The notes under the pieces were generated by a model that ran no database searches, was not told the origin of the DNA, and saw only the letters and a list, made by a program, of their open reading frames with translations. From RGIG426 sp045598965 (GTDB taxonomy: Bacteria > Bacillota > Clostridia > Oscillospirales > Acutalibacteraceae): a stretch of 57,721 nt of DNA. The stretch spans positions 1 through 57,721 of the forward strand of contig JAZRVH010000032.1 of the NCBI GenBank assembly GCA_045598965.1, written 5' to 3'. The stretch's first letter is position 1; every line of letters begins with the position of its first letter. The position numbers and the translations under genes were made by a program. Below are positions 26,529-34,698 of this stretch, piece after piece.

Positions 26529-26996
26529 ATGGGAGAACGGGCAGAAAAAGCAAAAGAATTGTTCGAAAGCGGTTATAACTGTGCCCAATCGGTAACAGCG
26601 GTTTTTTCCGATTTAGTTCCGATTGATGAGCATCTACTGCTTCGTGCCGCTTCCCCGTTCGGTGGAGGCGTGGGACGGCTTCGTGGAATGTGCGGGGCGG
26701 TTTCCGGTATGGTGCTTATTGCCGGATTTTTGTATGGCTATGATGACCCGTGCAATCGAGATGTAAAGGCAGAACACTATGCAGTCATTCGTGATTTGTG
26801 TGAGAAATTCCGTACCCGTCACGGCTCCATTATCTGCAAAGAAATCCTCGGCGGCAATCCCCAGGTTGGTGGTGACCCCGCCGAAAGAACGCCCGCATTC
26901 TATGGCACTCGTCCTTGTTTGCGGTGTGTGTTTGATGCGGCAGAGATATTGGAAACCTACGTTACGGAAAATCCGCCGAAAGAGATGGATGTATAA
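26529..26996 (+). CDS. C_GCAxxG_C_C family protein
   Basis: This 155-residue protein shows the cysteine pattern that defines the family: G-Y-N-C-A-Q near residue 16, G-M-C-G-A-V-S-G-M near 57, a lone cysteine near 99 (I-I-C-K-E-I-L-G) and C-L-R-C near 133. Such proteins are redox- or metal-associated and often sit next to oxidoreductase or iron-sulfur genes; the exact activity is not established. It follows mrp by 3 nt, which suggests a shared role in iron-sulfur or redox metabolism. Confidence 0.85.
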   Translation: MGERAEKAKELFESGYNCAQSVTAVFSDLVPIDEHLLLRAASPFGGGVGRLRGMCGAVSGMVLIAGFLYGYDDPCNRDVKAEHYAVIRDLCEKFRTRHGSIICKEILGGNPQVGGDPAERTPAFYGTRPCLRCVFDAAEILETYVTENPPKEMDV

Positions 26997-27020
26997 CTGT
27001 AAAGCATAAGTACTTTACAG
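26997..27020. promoter_or_regulatory. Perfect 8-bp inverted repeat before the beta-CASP gene
   Basis: CTGTAAAG (26997-27004) and CTTTACAG (27013-27020) form a perfect inverted repeat with an 8-nt gap. There is no T tract, so it may be an operator or an RNA hairpin rather than a terminator. Confidence 0.4.
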
Positions 27021-27051
27021 CAAGTTTACAAGAAATGAGGGGAAAACAGTA

Positions 27052-28677
27052 ATGAAAATTACGTTTTTGGGTGCCGATCATGAAGTGACCGGTTCGATGA
27101 CACTTTTGGAAATCGGCGAACACAAGTTGTTGATAGATTGCGGTATGGAGCAAGGTGCGGATATTTATGAAAATGCCGAATTACCGGTATCTTCCGGTGA
27201 TGTGGATGCTCTTCTTTTGACCCATGCCCACATTGATCACTCGGGCAAAATTCCGGTATTGGTGGCCAATGGCTTTGGCGGGCCTATTCACGCCACCGGT
27301 GCCACCACCAAGCTGTGTCATATTATGCTGATGGATTCGGCACACATTCAAGAGAGCGAGGCGGAGTGGAAAACCCGCAAAGCTCAACGTGCCGGACGTG
27401 AGGCTGTGGCACCGATGTATACGACGGATGATGCGGCTCGTGCGTTGAAACAGTTTAAGGCACACAGCTACAATGAGCCGTTCACGCTGTTTGAGGGCGT
27501 TACTGTACGGTTTTTGGATGCCGGACATTTGCTGGGAAGCAGCAGTATCGAAATCACCGTGAATGAGGATGGAAAAGAGACGGTTTTACTGTTCTCCGGC
27601 GACGTGGGTAATGTGACTCGTCCGCTGATTCGTGACCCGCAAAAGCCGGAAAAGGCTGACTACGTCATTATCGAATCTACATACGGCGACCGACTTCACG
27701 GCGAACGCCCGGATTATCTGGCTCAGCTGACCTCGATTTTGCAGGAAACGCTGGACCGTGGCGGCAATCTGGTGATTCCGTGCTTTGCTGTGGGACGTAC
27801 GCAGGAGATGCTCTATTTGCTTCGTGAAATCAAGGTGCGGGGACTGCTGAAAGGTCACGACCGTTTTCCGGTATATGTCGACAGCCCGCTTGCCGTAGAA
27901 GCGACGAATATTTACAGTGCCGACGATATGGAACCGTATTACGACGATGAAACGATGGCACTGAAGATTCTCGGAATTAACCCCATTCGTTTTGACGATT
28001 TGTACTTATCCATTACCAGTGACGACAGTAAACGCATCAACGAAGACCGCACCCCAAAAGTGATTCTTTCGGCAAGCGGTATGTGTGAGGCGGGACGTAT
28101 TCGCCACCACTTAAAACACAATTTGTGGCGTAAAGAGTCCACGGTGATGTTTGTGGGGTATCAAACCGAGGGAACACTTGGCCGTCAACTGATTGAGGGT
28201 GCTACCGAAATCAAACTGTTTGGCGAAAAAATCAACGTGGAAGCCCACATTGCCCAAATGTCCGGTATCAGCGGTCACGCTGACCGGGATATGTTGCTCG
28301 GCTGGCTTAAAAACATTACGCCTGCACCTAAAAAAGTGTTTGTTAACCACGGCGAGGACAGCGTGTGCGACTTGTTTGCCCAAACGGTTACCGAGCAATT
28401 GGGAATTGAAGCGGAGGCACCGTATACCGGTTCTGCCTATGAGCTGAACGCAGAGACGGTGACGTGTGTTGCGGACGGTAACCGAGTGAAAATCGAGAAA
28501 AAGGTTTCCGGCAGTCAAAGCGATGGGGGAATCCGTGCCAATTCCGTTTTGGAGCGTTTGCGTGCGGCAGGACGTCGTCTTGTGGCGGTTATTGAGCGTA
28601 ACCGTGAGGGTGCCAACAAGGATTTGGCGAAATTTGCCGACCAAATCAATGACCTTTGCAATAAGTGGGATAGATAA
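27052..28677 (+). CDS. Metallo-beta-lactamase/beta-CASP ribonuclease-like protein
   Basis: The 541-residue protein begins with a metallo-beta-lactamase domain (L-T-H-A-H-I-D-H-S-G near residue 56, G-D-V-G-N near 183) and continues with the beta-CASP insert (E-S-T-Y-G-D-R near 206, S-A-S-G-M-C near 340) and a late G-H-A-D-R. These residues bind two zinc ions in RNA-processing nucleases related to CPSF-73. It probably acts on RNA as endo- or exonuclease; specificity cannot be read. GAGGGG precedes the ATG. Confidence 0.9.
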   Translation: MKITFLGADHEVTGSMTLLEIGEHKLLIDCGMEQGADIYENAELPVSSGDVDALLLTHAHIDHSGKIPVLVANGFGGPIHATGATTKLCHIMLMDSAHIQESEAEWKTRKAQRAGREAVAPMYTTDDAARALKQFKAHSYNEPFTLFEGVTVRFLDAGHLLGSSSIEITVNEDGKETVLLFSGDVGNVTRPLIRDPQKPEKADYVIIESTYGDRLHGERPDYLAQLTSILQETLDRGGNLVIPCFAVGRTQEMLYLLREIKVRGLLKGHDRFPVYVDSPLAVEATNIYSADDMEPYYDDETMALKILGINPIRFDDLYLSITSDDSKRINEDRTPKVILSASGMCEAGRIRHHLKHNLWRKESTVMFVGYQTEGTLGRQLIEGATEIKLFGEKINVEAHIAQMSGISGHADRDMLLGWLKNITPAPKKVFVNHGEDSVCDLFAQTVTEQLGIEAEAPYTGSAYELNAETVTCVADGNRVKIEKKVSGSQSDGGIRANSVLERLRAAGRRLVAVIERNREGANKDLAKFADQINDLCNKWDR

Positions 28678-28689
28678 GGAGAGACAACG

Positions 28690-29610
28690 ATGAAAACAAC
28701 CGAAATGAATTTACGTGCCGCTCGTCCGAAAACGTTTGTCCACGAAGCGGAGCGTGATTATCGTAACCAAATTCGTGCGGCGGCAGATTCGATTTATCGC
28801 CACCGCAAGGAGCGTCCTATTGTGTTGATTTCCGGCCCGTCCGGTGCGGGAAAAACCACAACGGCTATGCTTCTTGAAAAATACCTTGACCGTGCGGGAG
28901 CGGAATCCACAACGTTGTCGATGGATAATTATTTTGCTTCGTTGACACCGGAGGAAAACGCCCTTGCAAAGGCACAAAAATTGGATTTAGAGACGCCGGC
29001 TCGTCTGGATATGGAGCTGTTAAACAGTCAATTACGTGACCTTATGGAGCAAAAACCGGTGGTGGTGCCGAAGTTTGATTTTGTTACCAATACTCGGATA
29101 GAGGGTGCCGGCACGCTTATCGAGCGTAAACCGGACGAGATTATTATCATGGAGGGTATCCATGCGTTGAACCCGGCCGTTACCGGCGAAAGCGACGAGT
29201 TTACCACCCGTATTTACATTAGTGTGCGTACCCGTATCGCCGACAAGGACGATATAGAAATGCACCCGATGAAGGTGCGTCTTTTGCGGCGTATGTTGCG
29301 GGATAAACTGACTCGTGGACGGGAAATTGCCGGCACATTGGCAATGCTCGAAAGTGTGCAAGCCGGCGAAAACAAATACATAATGCCGTATAAATATCGT
29401 GCCAATTTCGAGTTTGACACCTTCCTCAAATATGAGCTCAACGTCTATAAAGCTCTTTTGGAGGAGGATGTAAAAGCGTTAGCAAAGACGGATGACCGTC
29501 TTTTGGATTTGGCAAAAATTCTTGACGAATTGGAGCCGATGGAAACGGAATATATTCCCGCCGATTCGCTGGTTCGTGAGTTCATCGGCGGAAGTTCGTT
29601 CGAGTATTAA
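28690..29610 (+). CDS. Uridine kinase-like nucleoside kinase
   Basis: The 306-residue protein has a Walker A loop G-P-S-G-A-G-K-T-T near residue 47 and the uridine/phosphoribulokinase-family segment S-M-D-N-Y-F near 77, then P-x-F-D-F-V near 126 and I-M-E-G-I-H-A-L near 151. About 40 N-terminal residues precede the P-loop and a 60-residue tail follows the kinase core. Phosphorylation of uridine or a related nucleoside is likely, but the family also includes kinases with other substrates. It begins 12 nt after the beta-CASP gene behind AAGGAGAG. Confidence 0.82.
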   Translation: MKTTEMNLRAARPKTFVHEAERDYRNQIRAAADSIYRHRKERPIVLISGPSGAGKTTTAMLLEKYLDRAGAESTTLSMDNYFASLTPEENALAKAQKLDLETPARLDMELLNSQLRDLMEQKPVVVPKFDFVTNTRIEGAGTLIERKPDEIIIMEGIHALNPAVTGESDEFTTRIYISVRTRIADKDDIEMHPMKVRLLRRMLRDKLTRGREIAGTLAMLESVQAGENKYIMPYKYRANFEFDTFLKYELNVYKALLEEDVKALAKTDDRLLDLAKILDELEPMETEYIPADSLVREFIGGSSFEY

Positions 29611-29627
29611 GTGAGGAGGTGGCGGGA

Positions 29628-30854
29628 ATGCCGCAGCAACATGAAAATCGACGCAGACCCGCCGCCAAAACGGGCAAAAAACCGCAAAACGCTATTTCCA
29701 AAGGAGCAATAGCGGCGTGTCCGTACGCCAAAAAATGCGGTGGCTGTCAACTGCAAAATATGGATTATGAGCGACAGTTGGCGTTTAAGCAAAGCCGTGT
29801 GGTGTCACTGCTTGGCCGCTATGCCCACGTATTGCCCATTATCGGGATGGACGAGCCGTATCACTACCGCAACAAGGTGCAAGCGGCGTTCGGGCTGACA
29901 CGGGGCGGGAAAGTCGTTTCCGGCGTGTATCAGGCATCGAGCCACCGGATTGTCAACGTGGATTCTTGCTTGACCGAGGACACGGTGGCGGACACGATTA
30001 TTACCGATATTCGGGAAATGCTGCCCGATTTTGGCATTTTGCCGTACAACGAGGACAGCCGCAAAGGCTTTTTGCGTCATGTTCTTGTGAAACGTGGGTT
30101 TGCAAGCGGACAAGTTATGGTGGTGCTTGTGGGAGCGACGGCGGTGTTTCCGCAAAAACGGAAATTCTGTGATGCTCTCTTAAAAGCTCATCCGGAAATT
30201 ACTACCGTGGTGTTTAACCAAAACGCCCGTGACACCAGTATGCTTTTGGGCGAACGGGAAGAAGTGCTTCACGGCGACGGCTATATCGAGGATACCCTTT
30301 GCGGTTGTCGGTTTCGCATTTCTTCCAAGTCGTTTTACCAGATTAACCCCGTGCAGACCGAAAAACTGTACGGTACGGCAATGAAATTCGCCGCCTTAAA
30401 ACCCACCGATACAGTGCTGGATGCTTACTGCGGCGTCGGTACAATTGGTCTTGTCGCCGCAAAGCAGGCGGGGCAGGTGATTGGGGTGGAGATCAACCCC
30501 GATGCGGTGAAAGATGCCCGCCGCAACTGTCGCTTGAATGGGGCGGAAAACGCCATGTTTGAGCAGGGGGATGCCGGCGAATGGATGACCGCCGTTGCCG
30601 CCGAGGGTGCGAATGTGGATGTGGTGTTTATGGATCCGCCACGTGCCGGAAGCGATATGCCGTTTCTTAAAGCCCTTTGCACCCTTGCACCCGAACGAGT
30701 GGTGTATATCTCCTGTAACCCCGAAACGCAGGCAAGGGATTTGCGTTATCTTACCGCCCACGGATATAAGGTCAAAAAAATCCAACCGGTGGATATGTTC
30801 CCGCACACGAGCCATATTGAGTGCGTGGTGCTCCTTGAGCACCGCACTCCGTAA
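29628..30854 (+). CDS. 23S rRNA (uracil-C5) methyltransferase, RlmD/RlmC type
   Basis: This SAM-dependent enzyme of about 408 residues methylates C5 of a uridine in rRNA or tRNA. An N-terminal C-P-Y-A-K-K-C-G-G-C with a later V-D-S-C forms the [4Fe-4S] cluster typical of RumA-like enzymes. The SAM motif L-D-A-Y-C-G-V-G-T-I-G lies near residue 265, D-P-P-R-A-G near 335 and the nucleophile in Y-I-S-C-N-P near 358. A TRAM domain is not obvious. The ATG at 29628 is 8 nt after AGGAGG. Confidence 0.92.
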   Translation: MPQQHENRRRPAAKTGKKPQNAISKGAIAACPYAKKCGGCQLQNMDYERQLAFKQSRVVSLLGRYAHVLPIIGMDEPYHYRNKVQAAFGLTRGGKVVSGVYQASSHRIVNVDSCLTEDTVADTIITDIREMLPDFGILPYNEDSRKGFLRHVLVKRGFASGQVMVVLVGATAVFPQKRKFCDALLKAHPEITTVVFNQNARDTSMLLGEREEVLHGDGYIEDTLCGCRFRISSKSFYQINPVQTEKLYGTAMKFAALKPTDTVLDAYCGVGTIGLVAAKQAGQVIGVEINPDAVKDARRNCRLNGAENAMFEQGDAGEWMTAVAAEGANVDVVFMDPPRAGSDMPFLKALCTLAPERVVYISCNPETQARDLRYLTAHGYKVKKIQPVDMFPHTSHIECVVLLEHRTP

Positions 30855-30980
30855 TGAATCGCACCGATGGTGCATGAATCGTTTTTTAAACATGAATCGC
30901 CTTGCGGCATGAATTGCTCTGCGGAGCATAAAAAGTGCAATTCAAATCATAATGCGAAGCATCAAATCATTATTTTGGAG
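30853..30980 (+). repeat. Array of ATGAATYG units separated by mini-palindromes
   Basis: ATGAATCG occurs at 30854, 30874 and 30892 and ATGAATTG at 30909, at 17-20 nt intervals. Each is followed by a different short palindrome: GCACC-GAT-GGTGC, GTTT-TTT-AAAC, GCC-TTGC-GGC and GCTC-TGCG-GAGC. The last unit, GAATTGC near 30910, pairs with GCAATTC near 30937, and a reverse-type unit CAAATCAT repeats at 30944 and 30961 around ATGC-GAA-GCAT. The region begins at the stop codon of the methyltransferase gene. It is too short and irregular for CRISPR. Confidence 0.75.
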
Positions 30981-30987
30981 CGACGAA

Positions 30988-31140
30988 ATGGAAAAATTGC
31001 ACGGTATTTATGGGTTTATGATGAAAATGATGAAGAATACCGTGGGAAAAGGAATGGAGAAAAAAAGAAAACCGCACGTCGGAGGAAGAGGATATGTTGA
31101 CGCTGTTGCTTCATGGCGGAAACAAAGTGTCCGGCGATAA
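30988..31140 (+). CDS. Possible 50-residue basic small protein
   Basis: An open frame starting ATG at 30988, 7 nt after GGAG, encodes about 50 residues rich in lysine, arginine and methionine (M-K-M-M-K-N, E-K-K-R-K). I recognise no family. It overlaps a second short frame, and the whole 350-base stretch lacks a clear gene, so it could equally be decayed sequence. Confidence 0.25.
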   Translation: MEKLHGIYGFMMKMMKNTVGKGMEKKRKPHVGGRGYVDAVASWRKQSVRR

Positions 31141-31180
31141 TCTGAATGCCCTGTTATGTTGGTACGAGCAAGCGAAATAA
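31094..31180 (+). CDS. Possible 28-residue small protein
   Basis: The frame beginning at 31094 encodes M-L-T-L-L-L-H-G-G-N-K-V-S-G and ends W-Y-E-Q-A-K. GGAGG at 31081-31085 is 8 nt upstream, a strong ribosome binding site. It overlaps the 50-residue frame in another phase and ends 25 nt before the aldo/keto reductase. The function is unknown, and the good initiation signal is the only support. Confidence 0.3.
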   Translation: MLTLLLHGGNKVSGDNLNALLCWYEQAK

Positions 31181-31205
31181 ATCCATCTGAAAGCGAGGTC
31201 TATCT

Positions 31206-32099
31206 ATGCAATACATACAACTCGGGAACACCGGGATGAATGTGTCCCGTGTGGTTTACGGCGGCATTGTTTCTGCCGGCGTGGTGGAAACCATTGTGTG
31301 CAAAGAGGTAGACCAAAAAGCATCCGACCGCTATGTGGCGTATGCCTTGGAACACGGCGTCAACTACTTTGACGTTGCACCGAGCTATGGCAATGCGGAG
31401 GAACAGCTCGGGCGTTCACTCGAGGGACACCGAAATGACGTGTATTTGGCGTGCAAAACCCTTTGCCGTGACCGAAAAAGTGCCGAGGCGGAGATGAAAA
31501 ATAGTCTAAAACTGCTTAAAACCGACTACTTTGATACTTACCAACTTCACGCCGTCAACACTATGGACGACGTAGAGCAGGCGTTTGCTAAAGGCGGTGT
31601 GATGGAGCTGCTTGACGAGATGAAACGTGCCGGAATTGCTCACCATATCGGGTTTACGGCACACAGTGAGGATGCGGCACTTGAAATGCTCAAGCGATAT
31701 CCGTTCGAAACGGTGCTGTTTCCCGTAAACTGGCTTATGAATATGAAAACCGGGATGGGCTCACGGCTTGCGGCGGTTGCCAAAGAAAAGGGTGTCGGGC
31801 TTCTCGGTATGAAATTTATGATTGACCGTGCGTGGGGCGAAAACGAGAGCCGTTTTGACTCGCCTTACCCGAAATCGTGGTGCAAGCCGTTTTATCCGGA
31901 GGACGAGGAGCTGATTGTCGCCGCTATGCGGTATTCGCTTTCTGTTGGGGCAGACGTGCTTGACCCGCCCGGCAATTTTGAGAGTTTTTCGCTCGCTATT
32001 CAATATGCCGACGAGGTGTTTTCGACAAAACTGACTACGCACGACAAGGAATTACTCGCCGCACGGTTTTTACAAAACGAGGATAAACTGTTCTTTTGA
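31206..32099 (+). CDS. Aldo/keto reductase
   Basis: The 297-residue protein is a NADPH-type aldo/keto reductase. The catalytic tetrad can be placed as D and Y in F-D-V-A-P-S-Y-G near residue 56, K in A-C-K-T near 80 and H in Y-Q-L-H near 112. The usual C-terminal ferredoxin-like extension of some clostridial members is absent. It begins a run of tightly packed genes reaching beyond 42 kb. The substrate is not predictable. Confidence 0.92.
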   Translation: MQYIQLGNTGMNVSRVVYGGIVSAGVVETIVCKEVDQKASDRYVAYALEHGVNYFDVAPSYGNAEEQLGRSLEGHRNDVYLACKTLCRDRKSAEAEMKNSLKLLKTDYFDTYQLHAVNTMDDVEQAFAKGGVMELLDEMKRAGIAHHIGFTAHSEDAALEMLKRYPFETVLFPVNWLMNMKTGMGSRLAAVAKEKGVGLLGMKFMIDRAWGENESRFDSPYPKSWCKPFYPEDEELIVAAMRYSLSVGADVLDPPGNFESFSLAIQYADEVFSTKLTTHDKELLAARFLQNEDKLFF

Positions 32100-32111
32100 G
32101 GAAGGAATTTT

Positions 32112-32810
32112 ATGTGTACCAGCATCGTTTCCAACCGCAATAAAACAATTGTCGGGTGGAATTTGGATATTTTAGAGATGCAGCACCGCATAACGGTGAC
32201 AAACAGCGGTGTGTTTATCGAGATTTTAGATAAAACCGAGGGATGGCTACCGCTGTTCGGTGCCAACCGTCGGGGCGATTTTGTGGGAATGCCCACGTGT
32301 TGGCCGTTTGACGAGCGAAGCGAGAAAAACGGTGCGGGCGAAAACGTGATACTGCTTAATATCGACCTGCTGACACAGAAAAAGACGCTTTCGCAAATAA
32401 AAGAAATCGCCGAAACAAAGCGTGTGGAAAGCGAGCCGGGCGTTACGTTTATGTCGGCTCTGTCCGACGGTGACGGTAATGTGCTGCACATCGTTCCCGG
32501 GCAAGGGTCGAAGTATTACGAAAAGCCGACCTATCAGGTGCTGACCAATTTTTCGCCGTTCAAAATGGATACTCAAACGCACCCGTGGATGGGGTGGGAT
32601 CGCTACCAAACGGCGACGGAAATTCTAAAAAATGCACCGGACGATTTTGACGTTGCCGACTGCTTTTCACTGCTTAAAGCGGTGTCCCAAGAGGTGTGTC
32701 CCACGGTGGTGTCTATGGTGTATGACGTGACCGAGCGTAAGGTCTACTGGTGCGAACACCGACAGTGGGACGACATTCACGAAAAAGCGTTTTTGGATGT
32801 GATGAAATGA
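32112..32810 (+). CDS. Linear-amide C-N hydrolase (choloylglycine hydrolase-like, Ntn type)
   Basis: The chain begins M-C-T-S, placing a cysteine at position 2 that becomes the N-terminal nucleophile after methionine removal, as in bile-salt hydrolases, penicillin V acylases and acyltransferases of this superfamily. At 232 residues it is shorter than typical bile-salt hydrolases (about 320). N-W-D-like G-W-N-L-D near residue 15 and L-T-N-F near 140 fit the family. The substrate amide is unknown. Its stop overlaps the start of the next gene. Confidence 0.78.
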   Translation: MCTSIVSNRNKTIVGWNLDILEMQHRITVTNSGVFIEILDKTEGWLPLFGANRRGDFVGMPTCWPFDERSEKNGAGENVILLNIDLLTQKKTLSQIKEIAETKRVESEPGVTFMSALSDGDGNVLHIVPGQGSKYYEKPTYQVLTNFSPFKMDTQTHPWMGWDRYQTATEILKNAPDDFDVADCFSLLKAVSQEVCPTVVSMVYDVTERKVYWCEHRQWDDIHEKAFLDVMK

Positions 32811-33169
32811 AAATGAAAACCACTCTGCTCGTTGTTAAAGACGTGGAAAAGGCAAAACGGTTTTATGGCGATTTGTTTGAGCTTTCCGTGGTACGGGACA
32901 ACGACGGCAATATGGAGCTTTCCGGCGGACTTACATTACAAGATGAAGCCATTTGGCGACGGTTTTTAGGACGAGAGGTTTTGCCGAAAAACAATGCGTG
33001 TGAGTTGTATTTTGAGGAAACGGATATTGACGGATTTGTGGAAAAACTTTTGCGATTATACCCCGATGTGGAATTTGTCAACCGCAAAATGACCCATAGC
33101 TGGGGACAAACCGTTGTGCGGTTTTACGATTTGGACGGCAACCTCATTGAGGTTGGCACGCCGATGTGA
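32807..33169 (+). CDS. Glyoxalase/VOC-fold protein
   Basis: This 120-residue protein has the vicinal-oxygen-chelate pattern: L-V-V-K-D-V-E-K-A-K-R-F-Y-G-D-L-F near the start, E-L-Y-F-E-E near 65 and the C-terminal F-Y-D-L-D-G-N-L-I-E-V. The metal-ligand pattern is only partly visible, so it may be a lactoylglutathione-lyase-like enzyme or a resistance or binding protein. The ATG at 32807 overlaps the preceding stop in an ATGA arrangement. Confidence 0.82.
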   Translation: MKMKTTLLVVKDVEKAKRFYGDLFELSVVRDNDGNMELSGGLTLQDEAIWRRFLGREVLPKNNACELYFEETDIDGFVEKLLRLYPDVEFVNRKMTHSWGQTVVRFYDLDGNLIEVGTPM

Positions 33170-33184
33170 AAGAGGGAACACGTG

Positions 33185-33667
33185 ATGAAAATTCGTTTTG
33201 CAACTTGCGAGGATATGGGGAAAATCCTTACATTTATTCGTGAGCTTGCCGCCTATGAGAAAATGGAAAACGAGGTCGTTGCAACAGAAGACCTGCTTTA
33301 TGAATGGATTTTCGAAAAGAAAAAAGCCGAAGTGATTTTTGCGGTGGAGGATGGCATGGAGGTCGGATTTGCTCTGTTCTTTCACAACTTTTCCACGTTT
33401 CTCGGTCGTGCGGGAATTTATCTTGAGGATTTGTACGTAAAACCGGAATACCGTGGACGAGGATTCGGCAAGGCGTTGATTAAAAAGCTTGCCGCTATTG
33501 CCAAAGAACGTGGTTGTGGCAGGCTTGAGTGGTGGTGTCTTGATTGGAACCGCCCCAGCATAGAATTTTATCTGTCTCTCGGGGCACAACCGATGAACGA
33601 CTGGACAGTGTACCGTGTTACGGGAAACGATTTGGACACTCTTGCAGAAACCGACGAAAAGGAGTGA
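33185..33667 (+). CDS. GNAT-family N-acetyltransferase (diamine acetyltransferase-like)
   Basis: A 160-residue GNAT protein with the acetyl-CoA loop Y-R-G-R-G-F-G-K near residue 97 and a preceding L-E-D-L-Y-V strand. E-W-W-C-L-D-W-N near 120 and the overall layout resemble spermidine/diamine acetyltransferases. AGAGGG lies upstream of the ATG at 33185. Confidence 0.85.
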   Translation: MKIRFATCEDMGKILTFIRELAAYEKMENEVVATEDLLYEWIFEKKKAEVIFAVEDGMEVGFALFFHNFSTFLGRAGIYLEDLYVKPEYRGRGFGKALIKKLAAIAKERGCGRLEWWCLDWNRPSIEFYLSLGAQPMNDWTVYRVTGNDLDTLAETDEKE

Positions 33668-33672
33668 GCGTT

Positions 33673-34146
33673 ATGTTGTCGGGCGGCGATATGATTACGA
33701 GCTTATATACTTTACCGGAGATGCCGGATACGGGAAACGTCAAAATAAAACGTGCGTTTTTGGCGGATAAGACGAAAATTCTCGCCTTTATCCGTTCCCA
33801 TTTTTCCGAAAACTGGGCGAACGAGGCGGAACAGGCAATTTTGCAGGATGTGCCGAAATGCTTTATCGCCGTGGAAAATGGCGAAATTATCGGGTTTTCC
33901 TGTTTTGATTCTTCGGCAAAAAGCTTTTTCGGACCGATTGGTGTGGCGGAGTCCCACCGTGGCAAAAACGTCGGTACGGCACTTTTGCTTCGCACGCTGA
34001 ACGCTATGCGTGAATATGGTTACGCCTATGCCATTATCGGCTGGGTGACCGATGCGGCAGAGTTTTATACGAAAACCGTCGGGGCAACATTTATTCCGAA
34101 CGGCAACCCCGAAAACAGTGTGTATTCCAATATGGTGGATGTGTGA
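33673..34146 (+). CDS. GNAT-family N-acetyltransferase
   Basis: This second GNAT protein, of 157 residues, has G-V-A-E-S-H-R-G-K-N-V-G-T-A near residue 95 as the acetyl-CoA loop and the late A-E-F-Y-T-K-T-V-G-A. The open frame extends upstream inside the previous gene, but the ATG at 33673 with AAAAGGAG about 9 nt upstream is the likely start. It lies in the same unit as the preceding GNAT and has no assigned substrate. Confidence 0.83.
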   Translation: MLSGGDMITSLYTLPEMPDTGNVKIKRAFLADKTKILAFIRSHFSENWANEAEQAILQDVPKCFIAVENGEIIGFSCFDSSAKSFFGPIGVAESHRGKNVGTALLLRTLNAMREYGYAYAIIGWVTDAAEFYTKTVGATFIPNGNPENSVYSNMVDV

Positions 34147-34155
34147 GGTGTAATT

Positions 34156-34698
34156 ATGGATTTTGATATTTTGTATGCTATCCAAAATTTGCGTTGTCCG
34201 TTTATGGATTCGCTGATTTTGGGACTTACGTGGCTCGTCGGCGATTATGGCCACCTTTGGGCAATCGTGGGCGGCGTAATGCTTTTTTTCAAGAAAACCC
34301 GCAAATGCGGTATTGTGATGCTCATTTCTTACGCTTTGGTGTTCCTCGGAGGGCAGTTTGTGCTCAAGGACTTGATTGCCCGTGAGCGTCCCTGCGTGCT
34401 CGATCAAACGGTGGAGCTGATTGTGGCTCGCAAAACCAGTTATTCTTGCCCGTCGACTCATACAGCTTGGGCGTTTGCGGCGGCAACGTCGGTGTTTTTG
34501 CACTTTAAGAAGTGGGGAATTGGCTTGTTTGCGGTGGCAACACTCATCGGATTTTCACGGCTGTATCTGTTTATGCATTTCCCCACCGACGTGCTGTTTG
34601 GTGCGGTGCTGGGCGTGGCGTTTGCTGTGGGTGCATACTATCTTGTGAAAGCGGTGGCGGGCAAGGTGGGCAAACCCCAAAGCGAGGAGCCGCAATGA
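34156..34698 (+). CDS. PAP2-family membrane phosphatase
   Basis: The 180-residue membrane protein has the three phosphatase motifs in order: K-D-L-I-A-R-E-R-P near 71, C-P-S-T-H-T near 97 and S-R-L-Y-L-F-M-H-F-P-T-D near 135, within five or six helices. It probably removes phosphate from lipid phosphates such as undecaprenyl pyrophosphate or phosphatidate on the outer membrane face. Its stop overlaps the next start codon (ATGA). Confidence 0.9.
   Translation: MDFDILYAIQNLRCPFMDSLILGLTWLVGDYGHLWAIVGGVMLFFKKTRKCGIVMLISYALVFLGGQFVLKDLIARERPCVLDQTVELIVARKTSYSCPSTHTAWAFAAATSVFLHFKKWGIGLFAVATLIGFSRLYLFMHFPTDVLFGAVLGVAFAVGAYYLVKAVAGKVGKPQSEEPQ

Noticed and set aside
30853..30980. CRISPR array
   Set aside because: Repeat units are only 8 nt and the intervals are palindromes of about 10 nt, with no cas genes nearby.
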